Assembly: GCF_001542625.1 (NCBI RefSeq)
Contig: NZ_CP016279.1
Span: 10,292,001 to 10,356,000, forward strand
Origin: Streptomyces griseochromogenes
GTDB taxonomy: Bacteria > Actinomycetota > Actinomycetes > Streptomycetales > Streptomycetaceae
DNA: 64,000 nt
Direction of reading: 5' to 3'
Positions 18,153 to 25,756 of the stretch are shown piece by piece. How positions within the stretch are numbered: the stretch's first letter is position 1; each line of letters opens with the position of its first letter. A program made the position numbers and the translations under genes. The notes beneath the pieces are model-generated. The model was given only the letters and a program-made list of their open reading frames with translations, did no database searches and had not been told where the DNA came from.

Positions 18153-18166
18153 AAGGTCTACACCAC
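18153..18166. promoter_or_regulatory. DasR-responsive element-like site 1
   Basis: AAGGTCTACACCAC resembles the DasR operator core TGGTCTAGACCA with a few changes. It lies between the divergent lipoprotein and nagK starts. DasR is the GntR regulator of N-acetylglucosamine use in Streptomyces, and glucosamine-6-phosphate releases it. Confidence 0.6.
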
Positions 18167-18169
18167 GTG

Positions 18170-18185
18170 AGTGGACTAGACCTCT
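18170..18185. promoter_or_regulatory. DasR-responsive element-like site 2
   Basis: AGTGGACTAGACCTCT is close to the published dre consensus A(G/C)TGGTCTAGACCA(G/C)T and sits 28 bp before the nagK start. With site 1 it gives a paired arrangement that could repress both divergent transcripts. Confidence 0.75.
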
Positions 18186-18212
18186 TGTGGGTCGGCGGGC
18201 CACACTGTCCCC

Positions 18213-19154
18213 GTGAGACATGTCATCGCCCTGGACGTGGGCGGTACCGGGATGAAGGCCGCCCTCGTCGGCGACGACGGCGAACTGCTGCACCGTGCCC
18301 GCCGCGCGACCGGCCGCGAGCGCGGGCCCGACGCGGTGGTCGAGACCATCCTCGACTTCGCCGCCGAGCTGCGCGCGTACGGCGTGGCGCACTACGGCGA
18401 GCCGGCCGCCGCGGCCGGCCTCGCGGTACCCGGCATCGTCGACGAGGAGCACGGCATCGCCGCCTACGCGGCCAACCTCGGCTGGCGGGACGTACCCCTG
18501 CGCGACCTGCTCGCCGACCGGCTCGGCGTGCCCGTGGCGCTCGGCCACGACGTGCGCACCGGCGGGCTCGCCGAGGGCCGGATCGGCGCGGGCAGGGGCG
18601 CCGACCGGTTCCTGTTCGTGCCGCTCGGCACCGGGATCGCCGGCGCCATCGGCATCGCCGGACGCGTCGAGTCCGGCGCGCACGGCTTCGCGGGCGAGAT
18701 CGGCCACGTCGTCGTACGGCCGTCCGGCACCCCCTGCCCCTGCGGGCAGCGCGGCTGTCTGGAGCGGTACGCCTCCGCGTCCGCGGTCGGCGAGGCCTGG
18801 GCGGCGGCCTGCGGGGACCCGGAAGCGGACGCCGCCGACTGCGCGAAGGCCGTCGCGTCCGGTGACCCGAACGCCGTCCGGGTCTGGCAGGAGGCGGTGG
18901 ACGCGCTCGCGGACGGGCTGGTCACCGCGATCACCCTGCTGGACCCCCGCACGCTGATCATCGGTGGCGGCCTGGCCGAGGCGGGGGAAGTGTTGTTCCA
19001 GCCACTGCGGGACGCCGTGCGGCAGCGGGTCACCTTCCAGAAACTCCCGTCCATCGTCCCCGCCGCCCTGGGCGACACGGCCGGCTGCCTGGGCGCGGGA
19101 CTTCTTGCCCGGGATCTCCTCAACCACACCGACCATACGGAGGTAACCCCCTGA
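18213..19154 (+). CDS. nagK: ROK-family sugar kinase, probable N-acetylglucosamine kinase
   Basis: This 313-residue ROK kinase phosphorylates a hexose, here most likely N-acetylglucosamine because nagA follows. It has the ATP-binding ALDVGGTGMKAALVG at the N-terminus, the catalytic Asp in GVPVALGHDVR, GTGIAGAIGI, and the zinc-binding CPCGQRGCLE near residue 176. The start is GTG at 18213. Its stop overlaps the nagA start (TGATG), so the two genes are an operon, and the DasR-like sites upstream predict induction by aminosugars. Confidence 0.88.
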   Translation: MRHVIALDVGGTGMKAALVGDDGELLHRARRATGRERGPDAVVETILDFAAELRAYGVAHYGEPAAAAGLAVPGIVDEEHGIAAYAANLGWRDVPLRDLLADRLGVPVALGHDVRTGGLAEGRIGAGRGADRFLFVPLGTGIAGAIGIAGRVESGAHGFAGEIGHVVVRPSGTPCPCGQRGCLERYASASAVGEAWAAACGDPEADAADCAKAVASGDPNAVRVWQEAVDALADGLVTAITLLDPRTLIIGGGLAEAGEVLFQPLRDAVRQRVTFQKLPSIVPAALGDTAGCLGAGLLARDLLNHTDHTEVTP

Positions 19155-20362
19155 TGGCAGCCGACCCAGGGGCGCGGGGAACTGCGCGACCAGCCACGAC
19201 GCACCCGCAGCCCGCGACGGCCGCAACCGCCCTCGTGCTGTCCGGCGCCAGCGTGGTCCTCCCCACCGGAACGGTCGAAGAGGGCCAGGTGATCGTCGAC
19301 GGCACCCGCATCACCAGCACAGCCCCAGCAAACGCCCAGGTCATCGACGTACGAAACCACTGGGTGGTCCCCGGCTTCGTCGACATCCACAACCACGGCG
19401 GCGGCGGAGCCTCCTTCTCCGGCACGGTGGACGACGTACTGAAAGCCATCCGCACCCACCGCCTGCACGGCACCACCACCCTGGTCGCCTCCACCGTCAC
19501 CGACGAGATGGACCTGCTGGTCCAGCAGGCCGGGCTGCTGAGCGAGCTGGCCGAGCAGGGCGACATCGCCGGGATCCACTTCGAGGGGCCGTTCATCTCG
19601 CCGTGCCGCAAGGGCGCGCACTCCGAGGAGTTGCTGCGCGACCCGGAGCCGGCCGAGGTGCGCAAGCTGATCGACGCGGCCCGCGGCAAGGCGAAGATGG
19701 TCACCCTCGCCACCGAGCTGCCGGGCGGCATCGATTCCGTACGACTGCTCGCGGAGCACGGCGTGATCGCCGCCGTCGGCCACACGGACGCCACCTACGA
19801 GCAGACCGTCGAGGCCATCGACGCGGGCGCCACGGTCGCCACCCACCTCTTCAACGCGATGCCCACGCTCGGCCACCGCTCCCCCGGCCCGATCGCGGCC
19901 CTGCTGGAGGACGAGCGGGTGACGGTCGAGCTGATCAACGACGGCACGCACCTGCACCCCGCGGCGCTGGAGCTGGCCTTCCACCACGCGGGCGCCTCCC
20001 GGGTCGCCTTCATCACCGACGCGATGGACGCGGCCGGCATCGGCGACGGCCGCTACATGCTCGGTCCGCTGGAGGTGGAGGTCAGCGAGGGCGTGGCCCG
20101 GCTGGTGGAGGGCGGCTCGATCGCGGGCTCCACGCTGACCCTGGACCGGGCGTTCAAGCGGGCGGTGACCGTCGACAGGCTGACGGTGGAGGACACCGTG
20201 GCGGCGCTGTCCGCGAACCCGGCCCGGCTGCTCGGCCTGTCCGACCGCATCGGGTCCCTGGAGCCCGGCAAGGACGCCGACCTGGTCCTGCTGGACGCGA
20301 ACTTCGACCTCAAGGGCGTGATGCGCCGGGGTGAATGGGTGGTCGTGCCCCAACTGCCCTGA
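19154..20362 (+). CDS. nagA: N-acetylglucosamine-6-phosphate deacetylase
   Basis: This amidohydrolase releases acetate from GlcNAc-6-phosphate to give glucosamine-6-phosphate. The 402-residue protein shows the metal-binding region PGFVDIHNHGGGG, HFEGPFISPCRKGAH, AVGHTDATYEQ, ATHLFNAMPTLGHRSPG and the catalytic Asp in FITDAMDAAG. The first 25 or so residues (rich in Ala, Arg, Thr and Pro) are encoded by a common Streptomyces intergenic repeat (19166-19210), so the native N-terminus probably begins near ALVLSGASVVLPTG. It is translationally coupled to nagK. Confidence 0.92.
   Translation: MAADPGARGTARPATTHPQPATAATALVLSGASVVLPTGTVEEGQVIVDGTRITSTAPANAQVIDVRNHWVVPGFVDIHNHGGGGASFSGTVDDVLKAIRTHRLHGTTTLVASTVTDEMDLLVQQAGLLSELAEQGDIAGIHFEGPFISPCRKGAHSEELLRDPEPAEVRKLIDAARGKAKMVTLATELPGGIDSVRLLAEHGVIAAVGHTDATYEQTVEAIDAGATVATHLFNAMPTLGHRSPGPIAALLEDERVTVELINDGTHLHPAALELAFHHAGASRVAFITDAMDAAGIGDGRYMLGPLEVEVSEGVARLVEGGSIAGSTLTLDRAFKRAVTVDRLTVEDTVAALSANPARLLGLSDRIGSLEPGKDADLVLLDANFDLKGVMRRGEWVVVPQLP
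19166..19210. repeat. Dispersed 'GGGGCGCGGGGAACTGCGCG' type repeat inside the nagA 5' end
   Basis: This stretch matches a repeat I recognise from many Streptomyces intergenic regions, here lying inside the coding frame just after the nagA ATG. It keeps the frame open and adds about 15 codons. Confidence 0.6.
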
Positions 20363-20482
20363 TCCATCCCCCAACTTCGCCGGACGGCGGCCGATCCTCC
20401 CCCTGGGCCGGCCGCCGTCTCTTTGGCATGATCAGGGCCCCGGAAACCGATGACGGACGGACTTCGAGGGAGGTCGGCCCGG

Positions 20483-21412
20483 GTGATCCTCACGGTCACA
20501 CTGAACACCGCTCTCGACATCACCTATCGCGTACGGTCCCTGCGGCCACACACCTCGCACCGCGTCTCGGACGTCATAGAGCGACCGGGCGGCAAGGGCG
20601 TGAACGTGGCCCGGGTGCTGGCGGCCCTCGGGCACGAGGTGACGGTCACGGGGTTCGCGGGCGGCGCGACCGGGCGGGCGATACGCGACCGGCTCGCGGA
20701 CACAACCTGCGTGAGGGACGCACTGGTCCCGATAGCCGGGGCCACCCGCCGCACGATCGCCGTCGTCGACGAACTGACCGGCGACACCACCCAGTTGAAC
20801 GAGCCGGGCCCCCAGATCTCTCCCACCGAGTGGGACACCTTCCTGGACCGCTACGCGGAACTCCTGCCCTCCGCCTCGGCGGTGTCCCTGTCCGGCAGCC
20901 TGCCGCCGGGGGTGCCGGTCGGCGCGTACGCGGGCCTCGTACGATCGGCCAGGACGCTGGGCGTCCCCGTCCTCCTGGACACCAGCGGGGAGCCCCTGCG
21001 TCGCGGGGTGGCCGCCCGCCCCGACATCATCAAGCCCAACGCCGACGAACTGGCCGAACTCACCGGCTCCCACGAGCCCCTACGCGCCACCCAGGACGCC
21101 CGCCGCCGAGGCGCCCACGCGGTGGTGGCCTCCCTGGGCGCGGAGGGCCTACTCGCGGCGACCCCTGAGGGCCGCTGGCGCGCCACCCCACCGTCCCGAG
21201 TCCACGGCAACCCGACCGGCGCAGGCGACTCGGCGGTGGCGGGCCTGCTGTCGGGCCTGGTGAAACGCCTGCCGTGGCCGGAGCGACTAGCCCGCGCGGT
21301 GGCGTTGTCGGCGGCAACCGTAAAGGCACCGACAGCGGGCGAGTTCGATGCTCCGGCGTACGAGGAGCTGCTGGGGCGGGTGGCAGTGACAAGTGAGGTC
21401 ATCGCAGCTTGA
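20483..21412 (+). CDS. 1-phosphofructokinase-type PfkB sugar kinase
   Basis: This 309-residue ribokinase-fold kinase has the 1-phosphofructokinase/tagatose-6-phosphate kinase pattern: ILTVTLNTALDITYRV at the start, RPGGKGVNVARVLAALG, and the catalytic GNPTGAGDSAVAGLLSG near the C-terminus. I choose GTG 20483 with GAGGGAGG upstream; the longer frame from 20450 adds residues the family lacks. It lies 120 bp after nagA on the same strand, and the gap holds a T-rich weak hairpin only. The substrate is a phosphorylated hexose, not determined here. Confidence 0.82.
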   Translation: MILTVTLNTALDITYRVRSLRPHTSHRVSDVIERPGGKGVNVARVLAALGHEVTVTGFAGGATGRAIRDRLADTTCVRDALVPIAGATRRTIAVVDELTGDTTQLNEPGPQISPTEWDTFLDRYAELLPSASAVSLSGSLPPGVPVGAYAGLVRSARTLGVPVLLDTSGEPLRRGVAARPDIIKPNADELAELTGSHEPLRATQDARRRGAHAVVASLGAEGLLAATPEGRWRATPPSRVHGNPTGAGDSAVAGLLSGLVKRLPWPERLARAVALSAATVKAPTAGEFDAPAYEELLGRVAVTSEVIAA

Positions 21413-21509
21413 AAACCGGCCAACCACGGCCGATGACCATCGACGCACACCACTTTTTAGAACATATGATTGCCAGCGACCACAGATCTATTTCTCGCTG
21501 GGGGAACAC

Positions 21510-21860
21510 ATACGCAAATCACCGGCCATCAAGCAACTCGCGGCTCTCGGTTTGGCCTCGATGGGACTCGTCATCTCCATGAGTTCCACGGCGTCGGCCG
21601 ATCAAGCGGGAGTCTGGATGAGCGATGGCCACTACTTCAGTATACGAAGCGCTCCCAGCACCTCGTCGACCATACTCCACACGGTTACCGACCCCCGTGC
21701 CAGGATTCCTTGCACCACTACCCCGTGCACGCGGCAGAACAACGGCGGCTCATACAAGTGCTGGGCTGGGGGCCCTTCCGACAATGACTGGGTCAAGGTG
21801 AAGGCGGACGGAAAGACGGGTTGGGTGGCCATCCTCTGCGTCGAAGGCGGACGCATCTAA
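21510..21860 (+). CDS. Small secreted SH3-like protein with a non-standard start
   Basis: The mature part has a bacterial SH3-like layout (SIRSAPSTSSTILHTV, then GPSDNDWVKVKADGKTGWVA) with three cysteines, and is preceded by a signal peptide ending STASA. A GGGGGA ribosome-binding site at 21500 is followed 5 nt later by ATA CGC AAA, exactly where an ATG would give the expected signal peptide 'MRKSPAIKQLAALG'. Other in-frame starts either remove the basic N-region or overlap pfkB by 20 bp (GTG 21393). So the gene uses AUA, or the start is mutated. The ligand is unknown. Confidence 0.6.
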   Translation: MRKSPAIKQLAALGLASMGLVISMSSTASADQAGVWMSDGHYFSIRSAPSTSSTILHTVTDPRARIPCTTTPCTRQNNGGSYKCWAGGPSDNDWVKVKADGKTGWVAILCVEGGRI

Positions 21861-21867
21861 GCAGCGG

Positions 21868-21903
21868 GTGTTGCGATCTCGGCGGCCGCCGAGATCGCAA
21901 CAC
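21868..21903. terminator. Bidirectional terminator palindrome
   Basis: A perfect 36-bp inverted repeat (GTGTTGCGATCTCGGCGG and its complement) lies between the convergent SH3-like gene and the carbohydrate-binding protein gene. The location and symmetry fit a terminator for both. Confidence 0.8.
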
Positions 21904-21932
21904 CGCTTCGGGGCTCAGCCGCCGGACTTGAC

Positions 21933-22862
21933 CTAACCCTTCACCAGCCACAACTGGTCGAGATTCGCGTTGCATTGGTTGCCGTCGTTGCAGGCGATCT
22001 GGATCGTGTTCGCGCCCTTGTTCAGGTTCACGTTGGACCAGGTGGTCTTCCAGCCCTTCTCCCAGTCACCTTGGGGCGTGCCGCCACCGAAGTTCTTCAT
22101 CTGTATCGGCCGCGAGTCCACCTTGCCGTTGACGACCAGGGTCGCGTTGGCGTCCACGCCCGGGATGCCGTAGCGCACGTACAGCCGGTAACTTCCGGCC
22201 TTCTCGACGTTGTTGACCGACCAGGTGACCGTCGCTCCGACGTGGTTGAAGCCCGTCACATAGGTTCCGCCCTTGGCTTGCGAACCCTTGACGTCCGACG
22301 CCGTCGTCACGCCGGGCCCGAGCAGCAGCGCGCTCGCGTCCGTCTTCGGCAGCTCCCCCGCCGCCGAGCTGCTCCCCGACGGGCTCGGCTCGCTGCTCTG
22401 GGACTGGGTCGGGGTGCTGTCCGACTTGCTGTCGGTCTTCTTGCCGTCGTTGCCGTTGATCACCGCGATGCCGATGCCTATGACGACCGCGGCGACCACT
22501 GCGATCGCGCCGATCAGCAGGCCCTTGGTGTTCGGGCCGCGGCGGCCGCCGGTGGGCGCCATGGGCTGGCGGCTCGTCGGGGCGCCGCCCGGCAGGGTCT
22601 CCGGGGCCTGGTAGTGGGCGTTCGGCTGGCCGTAGGCGCCCTGCTGCTGCGGGACCGTGGGCTGCGGCTGGCCGTACGGGGCCTGCGGCTGGCCGTACTG
22701 GCGCTCGCCGACCGCGCGCACCCTGCTGCTCCTGCTGACCGAGTTCGGGTAGCCGTAACCGCCGGACGGCGGCTGGGCTCCTCTGGCCTGGCCGTCGGCG
22801 TACAGATAGCCGAACGGGTCGTCGTCCTCGGGCGTGCTCGGGCTGTTTTCGCCGGGCGTCAT
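21933..22862 (-). CDS. Membrane-anchored protein with carbohydrate-binding (CBM35-like) domain
   Basis: The 309-residue protein has a long Pro/Gln/Gly-rich cytoplasmic N-terminus with YGQPQ-type repeats, one membrane segment (GLLIGAIAVVAAVVIGIGIAVI near 115-136), a Ser/Thr/Pro linker, and an external beta-sandwich. Phrases such as GSYRLYVRYGIPGVDANATLVVNG and GANTIQIACNDG...LDQLWLVKG are typical of CBM6/CBM35-like modules. No catalytic domain is present. It probably binds wall or substrate glycans at the cell surface; the ligand is not known. Confidence 0.75.
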   Translation of the reverse strand: MTPGENSPSTPEDDDPFGYLYADGQARGAQPPSGGYGYPNSVSRSSRVRAVGERQYGQPQAPYGQPQPTVPQQQGAYGQPNAHYQAPETLPGGAPTSRQPMAPTGGRRGPNTKGLLIGAIAVVAAVVIGIGIAVINGNDGKKTDSKSDSTPTQSQSSEPSPSGSSSAAGELPKTDASALLLGPGVTTASDVKGSQAKGGTYVTGFNHVGATVTWSVNNVEKAGSYRLYVRYGIPGVDANATLVVNGKVDSRPIQMKNFGGGTPQGDWEKGWKTTWSNVNLNKGANTIQIACNDGNQCNANLDQLWLVKG

Positions 22863-22979
22863 CCCTTGGTCTCCTCAGCGGGTGCGAGTGGATGTGGTAC
22901 AGGTCTGGAATGGCGAGCCTACCCGCTCTGGCTGGCCCAAACGGGTGACTCGTACCGCATCAACTCGCTGACCTGCGGA

Positions 22980-24635
22980 TCACCCGGCGCGGCGGTGCTG
23001 TTTGGGACGAGATCGTTTCTCTACGTACATCCGCTCGTCGGCTGACTTCAACACTTCGTCCGCAGTCATGCCGCAGTGTGCCCAGCCGATGCCGAAGCTG
23101 GCGCCCACCCGGACCGCCCGGCCCTCCGCGCGGATCGGCTGGATGATCTCGTTGCGCAGGCGTACCGCCAGGTCCTGGGCGTCGGCCTTGCCGAGGCCGT
23201 CGGCGAGGATCACGAACTCGTCGCCGCCGAGCCGGGCCACGGTGTCGCCGTCGCGGACGCCCCGGGAGAGCCGGCGGGCGACCTCGATCAGGACCGCGTC
23301 GCCCGCGTTGTGACCGAACCGGTCGTTGATCGACTTGAAGCCGTCCAGGTCGCAGAAGAGGACCGCCAGGCCCTTGGTGCCGTCGTCGTGGCCGTCCTCG
23401 GGGGCGACGGAGTGCACGTGGTGGTCGAAGGCGTCGTACGCCTCCGTGCCCGGCGCGAAGTCGAAGCCGTGGCCGGCCTGGCTGTCGTAGGCCGGGTGGC
23501 CGTAGGCCGCGTCCAGGGAGTCCAGCTCGCCGGGCTGGGACGGGCGCTGGCAGATGCGGGCCGACAGGCGGGAGCGCAGCTCGGCCGAGTTCGGCAGGCC
23601 GGTGAGGGAGTCGTGGGAGGCGCGGTGGGCGAGCTGCAGCTCGCGGCGCTTGCGCTCCTCGATGTCCTCGACGTGGGTCAGGAGGAAACGGGGGCCGTCG
23701 GCGGCGTCGGCGACCACCGAGTTGCGCAGGGACACCCAGACGTAGGTGCCGTCGCGGCGGCCGAGGCGGAGCTCCGCGCGGCCGCCCTCGGCGGAGGTCC
23801 TGAGCAGGGTGCCGATGTCCTCGGGGTGGACGAGGTCGGAGAAGGAGTAGCGGCGCATCGCGGAGGCGGGACGGCCCAGCAGCCGGCACAGGGCGTCGTT
23901 GGTGCGCAGGATCCTGCCGTGCTGGTCACCGCCCATCTCGGCGATCGCCATGCCGGAGGGGGCGTACTCGAAGGCCTGCCTGAAGCTTTCCTCGCTGGCC
24001 CTGAGCGCCTGCTGCTCGCGCTCCAGGCGGACTAGTGCCCGCTGCATATTCGCGCGTAGACGCGCGTTGCTGATCGCGATGGCGGCCTGGAAGGCGTACA
24101 TCTGCAGGGCCTCGCGGCCCCAGGCGCCGGGCCGGCGGCCGTTGCGCGGCCGGTCGACCGATATGACGCCGAGCAGCTCGCCGGAGGCGCCGCCCTGCAC
24201 GCCGGGCGTGTACATCGGCGCGAAGAGCCGGTCGGAGGGGTGCCACTCGTCCTCGAAGCGCGGCGCGGGCCCGTCGGTGTACCACTGCGGGACGTCGTCG
24301 TCGTCCAGCACCCAGCCCTCGGTGTGCGGTATGAAGACCAGGTCGCCCCACGTCTCGCCCATGTTCAGCCGGCGCAGCCAGGACTCGCGGGAGCCGACCC
24401 GGCCGGTGATCAGGGCCTCGGCGGCGGAGTTCCCGGAGAACGCGGCGACGACGAGGTCGCCGTCGGGGCGTACGAGGTTGACGCACGCCATCTCGTAGCC
24501 CAGTGCGCCCACGACGCCGTCGGCCACGGTCTGCAGTGTGTCCGCCAGGCTGCGCGCCGTGTTCATGTCGGCCATGACCTGGTGCAGCTGTCGCAGGGAC
24601 GCAAGACGGACATACGGCTCCGACTCGGTCTCCAT
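22980..24635 (-). CDS. cdgB: GAF-PAS-GGDEF diguanylate cyclase, CdgB type
   Basis: This enzyme makes cyclic di-GMP, which with BldD controls Streptomyces development. The 551-residue protein has a GAF domain (about 10-200), a PAS/PAC domain (about 225-345, ending THVEDIEERKRRE) and a GGDEF domain with the intact LGGDEFVILADG active site. The region between HDSLTGLPN and LFCDLDGFKSINDRFGH carries an insertion of about 70 residues rich in Asp, Tyr and His. There is no EAL domain. I choose ATG 24635, preceded by GGGAGGG. Upstream is a 22-bp palindrome (24747-24768) that may bind a regulator. Order and neighbours match my memory of S. coelicolor cdgB. Confidence 0.88.
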   Translation of the reverse strand: METESEPYVRLASLRQLHQVMADMNTARSLADTLQTVADGVVGALGYEMACVNLVRPDGDLVVAAFSGNSAAEALITGRVGSRESWLRRLNMGETWGDLVFIPHTEGWVLDDDDVPQWYTDGPAPRFEDEWHPSDRLFAPMYTPGVQGGASGELLGVISVDRPRNGRRPGAWGREALQMYAFQAAIAISNARLRANMQRALVRLEREQQALRASEESFRQAFEYAPSGMAIAEMGGDQHGRILRTNDALCRLLGRPASAMRRYSFSDLVHPEDIGTLLRTSAEGGRAELRLGRRDGTYVWVSLRNSVVADAADGPRFLLTHVEDIEERKRRELQLAHRASHDSLTGLPNSAELRSRLSARICQRPSQPGELDSLDAAYGHPAYDSQAGHGFDFAPGTEAYDAFDHHVHSVAPEDGHDDGTKGLAVLFCDLDGFKSINDRFGHNAGDAVLIEVARRLSRGVRDGDTVARLGGDEFVILADGLGKADAQDLAVRLRNEIIQPIRAEGRAVRVGASFGIGWAHCGMTADEVLKSADERMYVEKRSRPKQHRRAG

Positions 24636-24746
24636 GCTCGCCCTCCCCCCGAGACCTCGCAGCGAATCAAGGGTGCTCGTACAGCTTCCCCGCCACTGAA
24701 TCACAGCGCGCTGCCCACTCGGTACACAGGGTCAACAATTCTTGCC

Positions 24747-24768
24747 TTCTGTGACTCAAGTCACAGAA
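24747..24768. promoter_or_regulatory. 22-bp perfect palindrome upstream of cdgB
   Basis: TTCTGTGACT-CA-AGTCACAGAA is a perfect dyad in the 280-bp divergent region between cdgB and the flavin-reductase-like gene. It resembles, but does not exactly match, a BldD box; cdgB is reported to be a BldD target in S. coelicolor. A different repressor is equally possible. Confidence 0.55.
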
Positions 24769-24915
24769 AAACGTGAACAATTGAGTGGAGTTTCTGCCTT
24801 TTCCTCATGCGTTTGACGAACGGGGATTGCGGGTGTGGTCCTACTCCGGTCCTAGGACCGGGCTCGGGCGGAGGCCCGATGCGGTGCGCGCGGTGCGGAG
24901 ATTAGCGTTTCCTGC

Positions 24916-25488
24916 GTGCTGAAGACTTCCTCGCCCACCGCCCCCATCACTTCCGGGCATGCTGATGGGGTGAGCAACGACGAGTTCCGGGCCGCGATGT
25001 CCCGACTGGCCTCGGGTGTGGTCCTGGTCACCGCGCAGGAACCGCCGCTGGACCCGGACGACCCGACCGCACCGGGCGTCGAGGACGTGGGCATGACCGC
25101 CACCGCGTTCATGTCCGTCTCGCTGGACCCGCCGCTGGTGCTGGTCAGCCTGCGCGAGGGCTCCCGCATGGACGACCTGCTCGACGAGCAGCCGCTGTGG
25201 GCCGTCTCGGTGCTCTCCGAGAGCCAGCGGCATGTCGCGGGCCGCTTCGCCATGAAGGGCCGCATCAGCGACCGTCTGCTCTTCGAGGACCTTCCCCACG
25301 TCCGCGGGGAGGTCACCGGCGCGCCGCTGATGGGCGGTGCGCTGGCCACCCTGGAGTGCCGCACCGAGCAGCGTGTGACGGCCGGGGACCACACCCTCGT
25401 CATCGGCCGGGTGCTGACCGCGCGGGTGCCGAGCGCGGAGGGCGGACCGCTGATGTATTTCCGCGGCCGGTACCGGCACATGGGGTGA
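24916..25488 (+). CDS. Flavin reductase-like FMN-binding protein
   Basis: This 190-residue split-barrel flavoprotein resembles the HpaC/flavin reductase family: FRAAMSRLASGVVLVTAQ, TATAFMSVSLDPPLVLVSLREGSRM, LWAVSVLSESQRHVAGRFA and GDHTLVIGRV...PLMYFRGRY. A hydrophilic Asp/Pro-rich insertion (about residues 48-60) is unusual. Start GTG 24916 is the most upstream sensible start; GTG 24970 would also give a complete domain. No oxygenase partner is adjacent, so its physiological partner is unknown. Confidence 0.8.
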   Translation: MLKTSSPTAPITSGHADGVSNDEFRAAMSRLASGVVLVTAQEPPLDPDDPTAPGVEDVGMTATAFMSVSLDPPLVLVSLREGSRMDDLLDEQPLWAVSVLSESQRHVAGRFAMKGRISDRLLFEDLPHVRGEVTGAPLMGGALATLECRTEQRVTAGDHTLVIGRVLTARVPSAEGGPLMYFRGRYRHMG

Positions 25489-25675
25489 CCGAAGGCCCCC
25501 GGAATTCCGCGGCGGTGCCGTGAACGCCGTGCCCCGTGCGCGTGGATGACGGCTCGTCCGGGAGAGATGACCCCCGGGAATCCCGACACCGCTCTCACCC
25601 TGCGCGTTCCCGGCGCCGGAACGGATCACCGGTTCTTCGCCTTCGCACGCGCGGCCGCCCCCGCCCATGAGTCTG

Positions 25676-25740
25676 CCGTGGCCGGTCGCGCCCACGCGGC
25701 GGAGCCGCACATCGATACAGCCTCGCGCCCCTTCGGGGCG
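25676..25740 (+). repeat. Dispersed Streptomyces intergenic repeat, copy B
   Basis: Nearly the same module as copy A at 446-507, in the opposite orientation, ending in the strong small hairpin GCGCCCCTTCGGGGCGC. It lies downstream of the sigma factor gene, where the terminal hairpin may act as a terminator. The remainder of 25489-25675 shows no gene. Confidence 0.65.
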
Positions 25741-25756
25741 CTCGTGACCTCCTTGG

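Noticed and set aside
24916..25488. This flavin reductase as partner of the cluster monooxygenase
   Set aside because: The island has its own flavin reductase in the operon, and this gene lies in conserved core DNA next to cdgB.
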